DNA of 46,972 bases from Alphaproteobacteria bacterium. GTDB taxonomy: Bacteria; Pseudomonadota; Alphaproteobacteria; Micavibrionales; UBA2020. The notes under the pieces were generated by a model. That model did no database searches and was not told the DNA's origin. It worked only from the letters and a program-made list of their open reading frames with translations. Shown piece by piece: positions 6,793 to 15,671 of the stretch (the first letter of the stretch is position 1; the number at the start of each line of letters is the position of its first letter). The position numbers and the translations under genes were made by a program. The stretch covers positions 1-46,972 of the forward strand of contig JAUXOC010000088.1 of assembly GCA_030682495.1 (NCBI GenBank), in the 5' to 3' direction.

Positions 6793-9306
6793 GTGACCAG
6801 CGCGCCACAGCCCGAACACAGCGGTTTTTTTCTTGAAAAAAAGCCCGAACCGCCGTCACGCCAGAAAGAAGCCGCCGCGCGCAAATGGAAGAACGCGATG
6901 CTCTTCATCGCCAGCGCGGGTTACGGCTTTGTCATCTTGCTGGTTTTCTACATTCAGGCCTATGGCGGCATCCAGATGTCGATGTTCGCCATTTATCTTT
7001 ACGGCCTTTTGGGCGGCGTCTGTATCGTTTTGCTCAACAAGCTTTATACAAAAGTCGACCGCAGCCGCCAGATTTTGACCGAGGTGCTGGAAAAAAGCGC
7101 CGAAGCGCGCATCATCACCAGCCCCGATGACGACACCATCTATACCAACGAGAGGTTTAACAAACTGGTCGAAGGTCTGGGTACGCGCGACCTGCATGCT
7201 TTCACCCGCCTGTTCGAACATTCCGGCAAGATCGAAAAACAGCTGCACGATTTACAGACAAAAGCCGCGCCCGCCGGATCGGCCAGCACGGAAATCAATA
7301 CCCGCATCCGCGGCAAACAGACATGGTTTCAGGTCACCTGCCAGCACATCGTCGGCTGGAACGGCTATGTGCAGTGGCGTTTTGACGACATTACCCACCG
7401 CCACCAGATGGAATCCGCCATTCGCGAAGAGCGCGAGAAGCTGCGCGATTTCACCGATAACGCGCCCGTGGGGTTCTTTACCGTCGATGAAGACGGCAAG
7501 TTCCGTTTTGCCAACGATACGCTGCTGCGTCTTTTTGGCACCGACGACAAAACGCTGATTGGCAAACTGAAACTGCATGACTTTCTTGTCTCCCCGCCCG
7601 CCAAGGGGCGCCCTTTTGACTGTTTTGACGAAGGCGGCTATCACCAGCACGGGGAGCTTTTGATGAAAGGCGCCGGCGGCCGCGTCTTCAAGGCCGCGAT
7701 CACCCATTCCATCACCCGCGGCGAAGACGGCGGCGTGATTTCCCGCTCCATCGTCTATGACCTGACGACCGAACAAAAAATGCAGCAGGCGCTGCGCGAA
7801 TCCGAAGACCGTTTCGAACGCTTGTTCGAAGAAGCCCCTGTCGGCATCTGTCTTTTGAACGCGGCGGGCGTTATCAGCGATTGCAACCAGACACTGGCGG
7901 CGATGATGAAACTGCCCGTCAACGCGCTGAACGGCAAACCGCTTTTGTATTTCGTTGACGCCGAGGCGCAGGCGCGGGCGGAAGAATGGCTGAAAAATCT
8001 CTCGCGCGGCATTCGCGCGGAATCCTATATCGAAATTCCGCTGCGCGGATCGATTGAAATCGTGGCGCAGGTTTATGCGCGTAAATTCAAATCGGGCGAT
8101 AGTTTCGTTTTGCACTTCATCGATCTGACCGACCAGAAGAACCTTGAAAAACAATTCACCCAATCACAAAAAATGCAGGCGGTCGGCCAGCTGGCCGGCG
8201 GCATCGCGCACGACTTTAACAACCTGCTCACCGCCATGATCGGCTTTTGCGATCTGTTGCTGCTGCGGCACAAACCGGGCGACCCGTCTTTTGCCGACAT
8301 TATGCAGATCAAGCAAAACGCCAACCGCGCGGCAAACCTTGTGCGCCAGTTGCTCGCCTTCTCGCGCCAGCAGACGTTGCAACCGCGCGTTTTGGATATG
8401 ACTGACGTTTTAAGTGAACTATCGCATCTGCTGCGCCGGTTGATTGGCGCGAATATCGAACTGGATCTGACGCACGGCAATGACCTTGGCCTTATCAAGG
8501 CCGATCAGGGGCAGATGGATCAGGTTCTGATCAACCTTGTGGTCAATGCGCGCGACGCCATGCCGCAGGGCGGCAAGGTGAAAATCAAAACGCAAAACCT
8601 GTCAAACAAGCAGGAACTGCGGCTGTCCAATGACGACATCCTGCCTGCGGGCGAATGGGTGACGATTGCGGTTGAAGATACCGGCACGGGCATTCCGCCC
8701 GATATTCTGCCGCGCATCTTCGAGCCGTTCTTTTCGACCAAAGACGTCGGCGCGGGCACGGGGCTCGGCCTTGCCACCGTGCACGGCATCATCCACCAGA
8801 CCGGCGGCTTTATCTCGGTCAACAGCAACCTTGGCAAGGGCACAAGCTTTACCATCTATCTGCCCCGCTTCACCGATGTCGCAGGTACGCATAAAGCCGA
8901 AGTGATCGAAGAAAAACAATCGGCGAGTGACCTGACCGGATCGGCACGTATTTTGCTGGTTGAAGACGAAGACGCCGTGCGCACCTTCAGCGCGCGCGCG
9001 CTGTCGAACAAGGGCTATCAGGTGCTCGACGCACCGGGCGGCACGGCGGCGCTGAGACTGCTTGAAGAAAGCAATATCGTCCCCGAAATCCTGATTACCG
9101 ACGTTATGATGCCGGAAATGGACGGCACCACGCTGGCCAAACACGTCAAAGAAAAATATCCGCAGATCAAAATTATTTTTATCTCGGGCTATGCCGAAGA
9201 CAAGTTCAAAGAGCATCTGGGCGCCGACGTCTGGTTCCTGCCCAAGCCTTTTACGCTAAAGCAGCTGGCCACCAAGGTGAAAGAAGTGATCGACAGTTCG
9301 CTCTAA
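6793..9306 (+). CDS. cckA: CckA-type hybrid sensor histidine kinase
   Basis: 837 residues from a GTG with a good RBS (AAGGGAG). Two TM helices (about 36-54 and 61-82) are followed by three PAS-like segments (about 90-190, 210-330, 335-450), a HisKA domain with phospho-accepting His473 in GGIAHDFNNLLTAM, a HATPase domain (N box NLVVNARDAMP; DTGTGIPP; FSTKDVGAGTGLGL) and a C-terminal receiver with Asp770 in LITDVMMPEMDG. This architecture and the H-box wording match CckA, which in alphaproteobacteria drives the ChpT-CtrA phosphorelay for cell cycle, motility and development. Placement just after flhB supports the link to flagella. ChpT and CtrA are not in the window. Confidence 0.92.
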   Translation: MTSAPQPEHSGFFLEKKPEPPSRQKEAAARKWKNAMLFIASAGYGFVILLVFYIQAYGGIQMSMFAIYLYGLLGGVCIVLLNKLYTKVDRSRQILTEVLEKSAEARIITSPDDDTIYTNERFNKLVEGLGTRDLHAFTRLFEHSGKIEKQLHDLQTKAAPAGSASTEINTRIRGKQTWFQVTCQHIVGWNGYVQWRFDDITHRHQMESAIREEREKLRDFTDNAPVGFFTVDEDGKFRFANDTLLRLFGTDDKTLIGKLKLHDFLVSPPAKGRPFDCFDEGGYHQHGELLMKGAGGRVFKAAITHSITRGEDGGVISRSIVYDLTTEQKMQQALRESEDRFERLFEEAPVGICLLNAAGVISDCNQTLAAMMKLPVNALNGKPLLYFVDAEAQARAEEWLKNLSRGIRAESYIEIPLRGSIEIVAQVYARKFKSGDSFVLHFIDLTDQKNLEKQFTQSQKMQAVGQLAGGIAHDFNNLLTAMIGFCDLLLLRHKPGDPSFADIMQIKQNANRAANLVRQLLAFSRQQTLQPRVLDMTDVLSELSHLLRRLIGANIELDLTHGNDLGLIKADQGQMDQVLINLVVNARDAMPQGGKVKIKTQNLSNKQELRLSNDDILPAGEWVTIAVEDTGTGIPPDILPRIFEPFFSTKDVGAGTGLGLATVHGIIHQTGGFISVNSNLGKGTSFTIYLPRFTDVAGTHKAEVIEEKQSASDLTGSARILLVEDEDAVRTFSARALSNKGYQVLDAPGGTAALRLLEESNIVPEILITDVMMPEMDGTTLAKHVKEKYPQIKIIFISGYAEDKFKEHLGADVWFLPKPFTLKQLATKVKEVIDSSL

Positions 9307-9312
9307 GGCGCG

Positions 9313-10392
9313 TCAGGATGTGGGCTTTGGCGGGGTTGAATTTTGCGGCGGCTTTGGTGCAGCTTCTTCCGCAGGAGGCAGAACATCGGCAGCCGAGATC
9401 ATACGCATTTTATCGACATAGCTGTTGAAATACATCCCCAGACGCTGCCTTGCCAAATCTGACAGCGGCGTACCTTGCGCCGTGAATTGGCACGGCAAGC
9501 GGGACTTCTCATTCAGATGGCAATCGACTGCCGAGGTAAAATTCGTCATATCACCGCCGGACAGTTCCCCATAAGCCTGCCCTGCCTGTACATTGGCTGC
9601 GGCCATGTCCTGCACGGCCGGCGCCACCGCACCGTTAAACCTTGCCGACAGATACAGCGCCGTATCATGCGACGCGCTAAATCTGTTTCCTTTGTATGAC
9701 AGGATATGCTCGGCAAAGTCAGGCCGGTCGAGATGCTTTATCATGACCCGCGCCGCCTCGTAATCGCTGTCCGCCTCGCGCGCCAGTTCTACCATCAGAC
9801 TCTTATTGCCTTCGGATACATGGCGTACTTCATGCAAATAGGTATGCAGCCATTCGTCCTGCTGTGTCATGGCGCGCGGAGGTTGACCGGCGGCATAAAG
9901 CGCCTGGATACGTCCTTCGGCCACATAGATAATATCCGGTGTTGATCCGCCGCCCGCGCGCGCAAGCCCCAGCACCTGCGGGTCATGCATCATGCTCCAG
10001 GTGGTCTTTTTTCCGATCAGTGTGAGAATTGGCGGAGAAGAAAAGAACGCATGCGCCTTGCCCCATGTATTGTCGGGGCGGACGCGGATGTTGTCGCGGT
10101 CGGGTGCCAGATCCTGCACCATCGCGGCGGGATAACCTTTTTGCGTCAGTACCTCTTCGGCGGTCGGAAACAGGTTTGCCGCCAGCGGCATCGCCAACAA
10201 TGGCACGCCCAGAAAAATCGCTGCCTTGCCCCAAGACAGGCGGGGCAATCGGCCCCGCTCAAAGGTGACCGGCGCAATCAAGGCAGAACTGACATAGAGG
10301 GCGGTTTTAAGAACTTTCTTCCACAGCGGCGCAGCGGCGGCATCTTTTTCGCGCGCTGGCTCTATAGGGGCCGCAGGGGGTTCTTTTGCCAT
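9313..10392 (-). CDS. putative membrane-anchored zinc metallopeptidase (zincin)
   Basis: 359 residues. A hydrophobic segment (about 54-73) follows a charged N-terminal region, then a probably periplasmic domain. Residues 187-191 read HEVRH, an HExxH zinc motif, and 206-210 read EADSD, resembling the third-ligand region of M48-like gluzincins (E-x-x-x-D). The C-terminus is Pro/Ala/Lys rich. I do not recognise the family beyond this, so catalytic activity is inferred. It converges on cckA with 6 bases between the stops. The start is the ATG at 10392 with a weak RBS. Confidence 0.6.
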   Translation of the reverse strand: MAKEPPAAPIEPAREKDAAAAPLWKKVLKTALYVSSALIAPVTFERGRLPRLSWGKAAIFLGVPLLAMPLAANLFPTAEEVLTQKGYPAAMVQDLAPDRDNIRVRPDNTWGKAHAFFSSPPILTLIGKKTTWSMMHDPQVLGLARAGGGSTPDIIYVAEGRIQALYAAGQPPRAMTQQDEWLHTYLHEVRHVSEGNKSLMVELAREADSDYEAARVMIKHLDRPDFAEHILSYKGNRFSASHDTALYLSARFNGAVAPAVQDMAAANVQAGQAYGELSGGDMTNFTSAVDCHLNEKSRLPCQFTAQGTPLSDLARQRLGMYFNSYVDKMRMISAADVLPPAEEAAPKPPQNSTPPKPTS

Positions 10393-10532
10393 TTTCTCAC
10401 AACGCTCCGGCCGCAGCGGCGCACAAAGGGGAATTTTGCCGAAAAAGCAGCTTCTCCGGCACCTTCATGATTGTAATCGCCGTCGATAATTATGTCAATA
10501 AACGTCCCGCGGCAACGATATATTTAGGCTAT

Positions 10533-11129
10533 TTAGGGGCCCTTCGGGACGCCGCCCTGTTTTTTGGGGGCCACGGGCGGTGTATTGCCGTTTGCAGGGG
10601 GCTGCGGCGGCTTTTGCGGGCTGGCACTGTCGTTGAATTCCATCGTGCTGTCGCGGCCTTCAAAAACCACGCCCTTGCTGATGGGCCCCTGTGTGCGTGG
10701 GCGGGTATCCGGCTCCGGCTTCTTCGGCGTGACCGCGTTTTTCAGTGACAGGCCGAGGCGTTTGAACAGGCCGCCTTTGGCCTTGTTGTCGCGCCATTTG
10801 TTTTCGGCCTTGTAAACTTCGCCATAGACATTCGGGCTTTTGGCGACATGGCGGAAATCCTGAAAGGCTTTGATACCATAGTGGATGCCCACAACCGATG
10901 CCGCCAGCGAGACCACCAGCGAGACAAAAGGCCCCGCAACCACGCCAATCAGCGGTGCCGCAAGCATATGCCCTACATAAAGCGTCCCCAGAGCGATGGC
11001 CGAATGTTTGCCGCCCTGTTTGGCCGGCTCCTTGTTCGGGTATTGGAAGCAGGCTTTGAAGAAGCCCTTTGTGTATTGAAATCCGTACCAGAGCTTGTTC
11101 GGCTTTTGCGGCGATTGCGGTGCGGGCAT
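10533..11129 (-). CDS. small membrane protein of unknown function
   Basis: 198 residues. A hydrophobic stretch (about 45-85: SAIALGTLYVGHMLAAPLIG, then FVSLVVSLAASVVGIHYGI) forms two closely spaced helices. This is followed by a basic region and a long Pro/Gln/Lys-rich, likely disordered tail (PQKPPQPPANGNTPP). Good RBS (GGAGG) upstream of 11129. It is divergent from recA. The 140-base gap to the next gene (10393-10532) shows no recognisable signal. No family recognised. Confidence 0.7.
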   Translation of the reverse strand: MPAPQSPQKPNKLWYGFQYTKGFFKACFQYPNKEPAKQGGKHSAIALGTLYVGHMLAAPLIGVVAGPFVSLVVSLAASVVGIHYGIKAFQDFRHVAKSPNVYGEVYKAENKWRDNKAKGGLFKRLGLSLKNAVTPKKPEPDTRPRTQGPISKGVVFEGRDSTMEFNDSASPQKPPQPPANGNTPPVAPKKQGGVPKGP

Positions 11130-11230
11130 GACGGCCTCCGGTTATGCATGAATGGGATAGATAGACGCTAGACAGCTTTGCCTGCCATGGCAACAGCCGA
11201 TCATCTCAATTTATTATGAATACTATATTT

Positions 11231-11255
11231 GTTCTTTTATTGTTCTCTTTTGTTC
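11231..11255 (+). promoter_or_regulatory. LexA operator (SOS box) of recA
   Basis: GTTC at 11231, 11242 and 11252, spaced by 7 and 6 bases. GTTC-N7-GTTC is the established LexA recognition sequence in alphaproteobacteria. It lies just upstream of, and next to, a candidate promoter (TTGCTA 11256-11261, 16 bases, TACAAT 11278-11283). LexA binding here would repress recA until DNA damage. Confidence 0.85.
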
Positions 11256-11283
11256 TTGCTATGCGGAACGAATTGCGTACAAT
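11256..11283 (+). promoter_or_regulatory. candidate recA promoter
   Basis: TTGCTA and TACAAT with a 16-base spacer, directly after the LexA operator. The start of transcription would be near 11290, giving a 57-base leader to the ATG at 11347. Confidence 0.55.
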
Positions 11284-11346
11284 GAGAACAGAGATTCGGA
11301 ATTGATCTTCATTCCGACGCATGAGACAACAAGGGGAAATCACAAC

Positions 11347-12483
11347 ATGACCGTCACCGCACTCCGTCAGGGTACAGAAATGAACGCAGCTGAAAAACAA
11401 AAAGCGCTGGACGCCGCGCTGAGCCAGATCGAAAAAGCCTTCGGCAAGGGCTCTATCATGAAACTGGGGAGCGACACCCGCCAGGAAGTCGAGGTTATCT
11501 CCACCGGCTCGCTCGGCCTTGATATGGCGCTGGGCATCGGCGGTCTGCCGCGCGGACGCATCATCGAAATTTACGGGCCGGAAAGCTCGGGCAAAACCAC
11601 CCTTGCCCTGCAAGTCATCGCCTCGGCGCAAAAAGCCGGTGGCCAATGCGCCATCATCGATGCCGAACACGCGCTTGACCCCTCCTATGCGGGCAAGCTC
11701 GGCTGTGACGTCGAAAATCTTTTGATCGCCCAGCCCGATGCCGGCGAACAGGCGCTTGAAATCGCCGATACGTTGGTGCGCTCCGGTGCGCTCGATGTAC
11801 TGGTCGTCGACTCCGTCGCCGCACTGGTACCCAGAGCCGAACTGGAAGGCGAAATGGGCGACAGCCATATGGGTCTGCAAGCGCGCCTGATGAGCCAGGC
11901 ACTGCGCAAATTGACCGGATCCATTTCCAAATCCCGCACCGTGGTCATTTTCATCAACCAGATCCGTATGAAAATCGGCGTCATGTTCGGCAACCCCGAA
12001 ACGACAACGGGCGGTAATGCGCTTAAATTCTATGCTTCCGTCCGCCTCGACATCCGCCGCATCGGCGCACTCAAAGACAAGGAAGTCGTGGTCGGCAACC
12101 ATACGCGCGTGAAGGTCGTTAAAAACAAAATGGCGCCGCCTTTCCGTCAGGTCGAATTCGACATCATGTACGGCGAGGGTATTTCCCGCACCGGCGAGAT
12201 TCTCGACCTTGGCGTGAATGCCAATATCGTGGAAAAATCCGGTGCATGGTTCGCCTTTGACGGCGAGCGTATCGGACAGGGCCGCGAAAACGCCCGTAAA
12301 TTCCTGAAAGAAAATCCGGAGATCATGGCCAAGATCGAACGCAAAATATTCGAAAACGCTGGCATGGTCACGAATGCCATGTTGACCGGCCCCGAAAGCG
12401 ACGAAGAAACCGGAGAAATCTCCGCAGAAGACGACACTCCCGTCGCCGCACCGAAAACCCGCAAGGAGAAGGCTTCCGAATAA
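11347..12483 (+). CDS. recA: recombinase RecA
   Basis: 378 residues. It binds ssDNA, promotes strand exchange and triggers LexA cleavage. Walker [10 protein letters not shown], the QAEHALDP-like [12 protein letters not shown] segment, DNA-binding loops ([27 protein letters not shown], then [26 protein letters not shown]) and an acidic C-terminal tail are all present. The ATG at 11347 is preferred to one 45 bases upstream because AAGGGGA sits at the right distance and RecA proteins begin near this point. SOS control is indicated by the upstream GTTC repeats. A strong intrinsic terminator follows. Confidence 0.98.
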   Translation: MTVTALRQGTEMNAAEKQKALDAALSQIEKAFGKGSIMKLGSDTRQEVEVISTGSLGLDMALGIGGLPRGRIIEIYGPESSGKTTLALQVIASAQKAGGQCAIIDAEHALDPSYAGKLGCDVENLLIAQPDAGEQALEIADTLVRSGALDVLVVDSVAALVPRAELEGEMGDSHMGLQARLMSQALRKLTGSISKSRTVVIFINQIRMKIGVMFGNPETTTGGNALKFYASVRLDIRRIGALKDKEVVVGNHTRVKVVKNKMAPPFRQVEFDIMYGEGISRTGEILDLGVNANIVEKSGAWFAFDGERIGQGRENARKFLKENPEIMAKIERKIFENAGMVTNAMLTGPESDEETGEISAEDDTPVAAPKTRKEKASE

Positions 12484-12528
12484 ACCCCGGAAACCCCCGC
12501 TTCATACTTCCTTCTTCTTGCACCCTGA

Positions 12529-12564
12529 GAAAAGGCCGGTTCCTTCCCTGACCGGCCTTTTTTC
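12529..12564 (+). terminator. intrinsic terminator of recA
   Basis: AAAGGCCGGT (12531-12540) and ACCGGCCTTT (12551-12560) pair perfectly around a 10-base loop, and the stem runs into six T residues. Confidence 0.92.
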
Positions 12565-12669
12565 ATGCCTGCTTTCCGGCTTGTGCTTGCGCCTTGCATC
12601 GGCGTCCTGCGCGGCGTATACATAACCCGTCCTTTTTTTGATATTCCGCTTCGGAGCAGCGCCTTCGTT

Positions 12670-12945
12670 ATGATGATGATGTTTTTCAATCACCTGGCCG
12701 CCCTTGACCGGCAACCTCTGCCCAAGGTGCAAGCCGGTGCGCAGGATGCCCTCTGGCTCACCGCCGAAGACGGTGCGCGTGTCATGACGCCTGCCCTGCT
12801 CAAACAGCATCTGCACACGCAGCGCGACATGGAAAGCAAAGTCGCCGAAATGAAAGAACGCGGCGACAATATCGCCGTGAAATCCCGCATTTCCTATCAC
12901 CGCCATGCCGATGGGCGTTCTGGCACGATCCGGTTTGACTTTTAA
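12670..12945 (+). CDS. small hypothetical protein
   Basis: About 91 residues if translated from the ATG cluster at 12670-12681. The frame is open further upstream but that part overlaps the recA terminator. Composition suggests a real gene: an acidic/basic soluble protein with LWLTAEDGARVMTPALLKQHL and a C-terminal KSRISYHRHADGRSGTIRFDF. No signal peptide, TM segment or known domain seen. A long antisense frame also exists, but its Arg/Ser/Ala-rich composition makes it the less likely coding strand. Weak RBS (GGAG). Start uncertain. Confidence 0.55.
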   Translation: MMMMFFNHLAALDRQPLPKVQAGAQDALWLTAEDGARVMTPALLKQHLHTQRDMESKVAEMKERGDNIAVKSRISYHRHADGRSGTIRFDF

Positions 12946-12975
12946 CCCACTGTAATTAAATGATTTTTGTAAGGT

Positions 12976-13003
12976 TACCCGCCGCCGAGAATGCGGGTAT
13001 TTT
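12976..13003 (+). terminator. probable intrinsic terminator
   Basis: TACCCGC (12976-12982) and GCGGGTA (12993-12999) form a 7-bp stem with a 10-base loop, followed by TTTTCTT. It would end the short gene at 12670-12945. Confidence 0.5.
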
Positions 13004-13004
13004 C

Positions 13005-13032
13005 TTGACAAAGCTTCAAATATTCTCATAAT
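13005..13032 (+). promoter_or_regulatory. sigma-70 promoter for the small-gene cluster
   Basis: A perfect -35 (TTGACA, 13005-13010) and CATAAT (13027-13032) are separated by 16 bases in an A/T-rich stretch. The predicted start is near 13039, 30-45 bases before the first small gene. Confidence 0.7.
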
Positions 13033-13084
13033 ACGTAAACTCGAACGCCCTCTCCTCATACCCTGACTGATGATTGAACGAGCG

Positions 13085-13297
13085 ATGACCAAAGACACCT
13101 TCTGGAATGACGGAACAAGCCCGCAGCGACGCCACGAAGGCGTCAGCGCCGCCATGAACGCCGCCGCACAGCGCGAAAACAACGCGCGTGCAGAAGCCGC
13201 CGAGCAAAAACGTCTGTTGGAAGAAGCAGCCAAAGAACCTCAAAAAGCGCTCTGCAAACGTTGCGGCGAAATGAGCTTCAATCCCTGTAAGCCCTGA
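13085..13297 (+). CDS. small protein with Cys-x-x-Cys motif
   Basis: 70 residues from the ATG at 13085 (MTKDTFWNDGT); an ATG at 13070 would add five residues. A charged, helical middle (NARAEAAEQKRLLEEAAKEPQ) is followed by a C-terminal LCKRCGEMSFNPC. The CxxC plus a further Cys could bind zinc. No family recognised. First gene behind a strong promoter, with the next gene starting one base after its stop, so the three following small genes are probably one operon. Confidence 0.55.
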   Translation: MTKDTFWNDGTSPQRRHEGVSAAMNAAAQRENNARAEAAEQKRLLEEAAKEPQKALCKRCGEMSFNPCKP

Positions 13298-13298
13298 C

Positions 13299-13679
13299 AT
13301 GTACAGCAAGAAAACCAAAAAAGACCTGCGCCAACAGTTCAACGCCTACGCCGCAAACATCCGCGACCACGATGACGAGGCGCAGATGTTCTATACCTCT
13401 TCACATGTCGTTTTCGTCAAACATGGCGGGCAAGGGCTGCGCATACAGATGAGCGGTTATGACGAAGCGCAGCAGAGCCCGCAGATACAATTAAACAGCG
13501 CGCGGTTTGAAAGCGACCCGCTGTGGACCCCCGAACGCGCGGCACGCAAAACCACCGCCAAAACTCTCGCGGATTTTATTGCACAGACTAAAAAACGCGA
13601 AGAACATGCGCAAAAGACCGCGCACAAAAAGCAAGATAGCGATCTGCGCCTTGGCAATATTCGTATCGTTTTAGGATAG
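13299..13679 (+). CDS. hypothetical protein
   Basis: 126 residues, basic, no TM or signal peptide. The N-terminal half (MFYTSSHVVFVKHGGQGLRIQMSGYDEAQQSPQ) looks beta-rich. The C-terminal part is a Lys/Glu helix (IAQTKKREEHAQKTAHKKQ) ending in LRLGNIRIVLG. Its ATG overlaps the region of the preceding stop (TGACATG), which suggests translational coupling. No homology recognised. Confidence 0.6.
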   Translation: MYSKKTKKDLRQQFNAYAANIRDHDDEAQMFYTSSHVVFVKHGGQGLRIQMSGYDEAQQSPQIQLNSARFESDPLWTPERAARKTTAKTLADFIAQTKKREEHAQKTAHKKQDSDLRLGNIRIVLG

Positions 13680-13683
13680 GCGC

Positions 13684-13956
13684 ATGGCCCGTTTATCCCC
13701 ACAGCGTCACGAACGAACCGAAAGCCCTTCTTCGCAAGGGCCGCTTGACAGCCTGTGGATGACGCCCGCGATGGGGCTGCGCATGCGTTTTGACTTTGCC
13801 CGCAGCGTTATCGATCTGACAGAAAAAACAGAACAGAAAACCCGCGCCGCCGAAGAAGCCTTGAAACAGCAGGCGCAAAAACCCGCCCCCGCGCCAATAC
13901 CCGCGCCAATACCCGCGCCACCGATACCGCCGCCCGTGCGGCTCTTGCGTTACTGA
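13684..13956 (+). CDS. hypothetical protein with Pro-Ala tail
   Basis: 90 residues. A short N-terminal region with a WMTPAMGLRMRFDFARSVIDL segment leads to a helix (EKTEQKTRAAEEALKQQAQ) and a Pro-rich tail (PAPIPAPIPAPP) encoded by a 12-bp tandem repeat. RBS-like AGGATAGG. It converges with the next gene with only 4 bases between the stops. No family recognised. Confidence 0.5.
   Translation: MARLSPQRHERTESPSSQGPLDSLWMTPAMGLRMRFDFARSVIDLTEKTEQKTRAAEEALKQQAQKPAPAPIPAPIPAPPIPPPVRLLRY
13891..13920 (+). repeat. 12-bp tandem repeat encoding PAPI units
   Basis: GCGCCAATACCC occurs twice in tandem and then partially, inside the 3' end of the preceding small gene. It keeps frame and encodes Pro/Ala repeats. 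Confidence 0.85.
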
Positions 13957-13960
13957 TCTT

Positions 13961-15097
13961 TTAGGGCGCAGCTTCGAGAGCTTCCGCGATGCGCGCAAAA
14001 TCCTGCTCTGCCAGTTTTTCGATCCATGCAGTCAGGCCGATATCATCCGCCATAAAGACCGCCGTCAGCACCGCAAAAAGCATAGCTCCCGCCAGAAAGA
14101 AAACCGGCCATGCCGGCGCCGTATCGCTCAACGTATCCGGCGCACTGTCCAGCAATCCTTTCGGTACCATGACATCGGTATAAAGCTTGGCGACCATCAG
14201 CAAAAAGAACGGGCGCACCAGAACAGAAATCACCCCGACCGACATAAAAATCGGCACTGTCATATAAAAATAGAACGTATAGATGCCGTTTTCGCCCGAT
14301 GAGCGCAGCCCCATCGTGCAGCCATAGACCATCGCGCCGATATAGGTTGTAATCCCGACAATCCAGCAAACACCGCTGTATCCAAAACGAATGACTATCG
14401 CACGGCCCGGCGCGCGTTTAATCATCGTCAGCGACTCTTTTGCCGCGCCGATCAGGCCGTGTCCGTAAACCATGGCCGGCACCATGCCCATCGTACCCAG
14501 CTTCCAGGCATAGTACAAAACCTCGTCGGCCAGACTGCGCCGGTGGCGGTTGTTCTTTTTGGGCAGTCGGTCGAAAATCGCCTTCACGGTAATCCAGGCA
14601 TCGGCACTGGTGAAAACCCACTGCTGCCCCACGTTGCGCATACCGCGCCAGAGCGCGTAGAAAAAGGTCGATTCATATCCTTCATGCCGCAGCGCATGGA
14701 CCGCAACCATGCCCGCCGACAGGATAGAAAGCGGAAAGCTCACACAAACAACAATGACAAAACTCCAGCCGATCAGAAACAGGTTCAGCAGCGCGAAACT
14801 TGAATCGCGATCTTCATCATTTGCACGCTCGACTTCTTGCCAGACACTGTCCGGTATCCAGTCAAGCGCTTGTACCCAGCCGATATAGGCCAGCGTAATG
14901 CAGCCCCATTGTAAAACCGCAAAGATTAAAATTTCCGGCTCCTGACGGACCAGCCGGAAAACCTCGCCCATATTACTGAAAAATCCGCCGATATGCCCGC
15001 CAGTTTTAATATCGCTGACGCCGCCATTTTTGCGGATGACGTCTGCGGCCTCGCCGGTCATGGGGGAAAGCATTTTTTCAACAGAGAGGAATGACAT
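13961..15097 (-). CDS. polytopic membrane protein, DUF6159-like
   Basis: 378 residues with about six TM segments: ILIFAVLQWGCITLAYIGWV (near 55-75), LLNLFLIGWSFVIVVCVSFPLSILSAGMVAV (105-135), a hydrophobic stretch near 215-225, YSGVCWIVGITTYIGAMVYGC (240-265), FYFYMTVPIFMSVGVISVLV (275-300), and PVFFLAGAMLFAVLTAVFM near the C-terminus. The cytoplasmic loop has a basic KKNNRHRRSLADEVLYY patch. The layout recalls DUF6159-type integral membrane proteins, but I hold that loosely. RBS AAGGATG at the start. It lies downstream of smpB but is separated from it by a terminator. Confidence 0.65.
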   Translation of the reverse strand: MSFLSVEKMLSPMTGEAADVIRKNGGVSDIKTGGHIGGFFSNMGEVFRLVRQEPEILIFAVLQWGCITLAYIGWVQALDWIPDSVWQEVERANDEDRDSSFALLNLFLIGWSFVIVVCVSFPLSILSAGMVAVHALRHEGYESTFFYALWRGMRNVGQQWVFTSADAWITVKAIFDRLPKKNNRHRRSLADEVLYYAWKLGTMGMVPAMVYGHGLIGAAKESLTMIKRAPGRAIVIRFGYSGVCWIVGITTYIGAMVYGCTMGLRSSGENGIYTFYFYMTVPIFMSVGVISVLVRPFFLLMVAKLYTDVMVPKGLLDSAPDTLSDTAPAWPVFFLAGAMLFAVLTAVFMADDIGLTAWIEKLAEQDFARIAEALEAAP

Positions 15098-15122
15098 TCA
15101 AGCATCCTTATAAATAAATAAT

Positions 15123-15149
15123 AAAAAAAACCGGCGCGAAGCCGGTTTG
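15123..15149 (-). terminator. intrinsic terminator of dapA-smpB
   Basis: Read leftward, AAACCGGC and GCCGGTTT form the stem around TTCGC, followed by a run of T (A-run at 15123-15130 on the + strand). It lies 4 bases downstream of the smpB stop. Confidence 0.9.
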
Positions 15150-15152
15150 ATC

Positions 15153-15647
15153 CTAGCCACGTTCGCGAACCAGTCGCGACTTCTCACGCTGCCAATCACG
15201 CGTCTTCGTCGCCTCGCGCTTGTCGTGCAATTTTTTACCTGTGGCAATACCCAGTTCAACTTTGGCGATGCCGCGGGCGTTAAAATAAATCGACAGCGGG
15301 ATCAGCGTCGTGCCCTTGCGGTTGACCGCGCCGATCAGCTTGCTCATCTGGTTTTTGTGCAAAAGAAGTTTGCGCGGGCGGCGCACTTCGTGCTGCATTT
15401 TCAAATGCGCCTTGTTGTATTCGGGGATATAGGCATTGAGCAAAAAAATCTCGCTGCCTTGCACGCTGGCATAGCTTTCGCCCACACTGGCCTGTCCGGC
15501 ACGCAGTGATTTTACTTCGGTACCGGTCAGGATAATCCCCGCCTCCACCACATCTTCGATAAAATAATCGAAACGCGCACGGCGGTTTTGTGCCACGGTC
15601 TTGTTATTGGGGTCGGATTTTCCGCTATTTTTGTTTTTTCCGGCCAT
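15153..15647 (-). CDS. smpB: SsrA-binding protein SmpB
   Basis: 164 residues. It binds tmRNA and delivers it to stalled ribosomes for trans-translation. Signature blocks: [31 protein letters not shown] (about 21-51), [21 protein letters not shown], and the C-terminal tail [26 protein letters not shown] that enters the mRNA channel. The N-terminal 15 residues are basic and disordered. It follows dapA by 24 bases on the same strand, so the two are likely cotranscribed. A terminator follows the stop. Confidence 0.97.
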   Translation of the reverse strand: MAGKNKNSGKSDPNNKTVAQNRRARFDYFIEDVVEAGIILTGTEVKSLRAGQASVGESYASVQGSEIFLLNAYIPEYNKAHLKMQHEVRRPRKLLLHKNQMSKLIGAVNRKGTTLIPLSIYFNARGIAKVELGIATGKKLHDKREATKTRDWQREKSRLVRERG

Positions 15648-15671
15648 CGCCCATTCTCAATTTCTTCCTGC

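Noticed and set aside
12502-13233. 243-codon - strand frame over the small genes behind recA
   Set aside because: It crosses a strong promoter, a terminator and the recA terminator, and is Ser/Ala/Arg rich without features.
13891-13920. Repeat resembling the start of a CRISPR array
   Set aside because: Tandem 12-bp units without spacers, in frame inside a Pro/Ala coding region.
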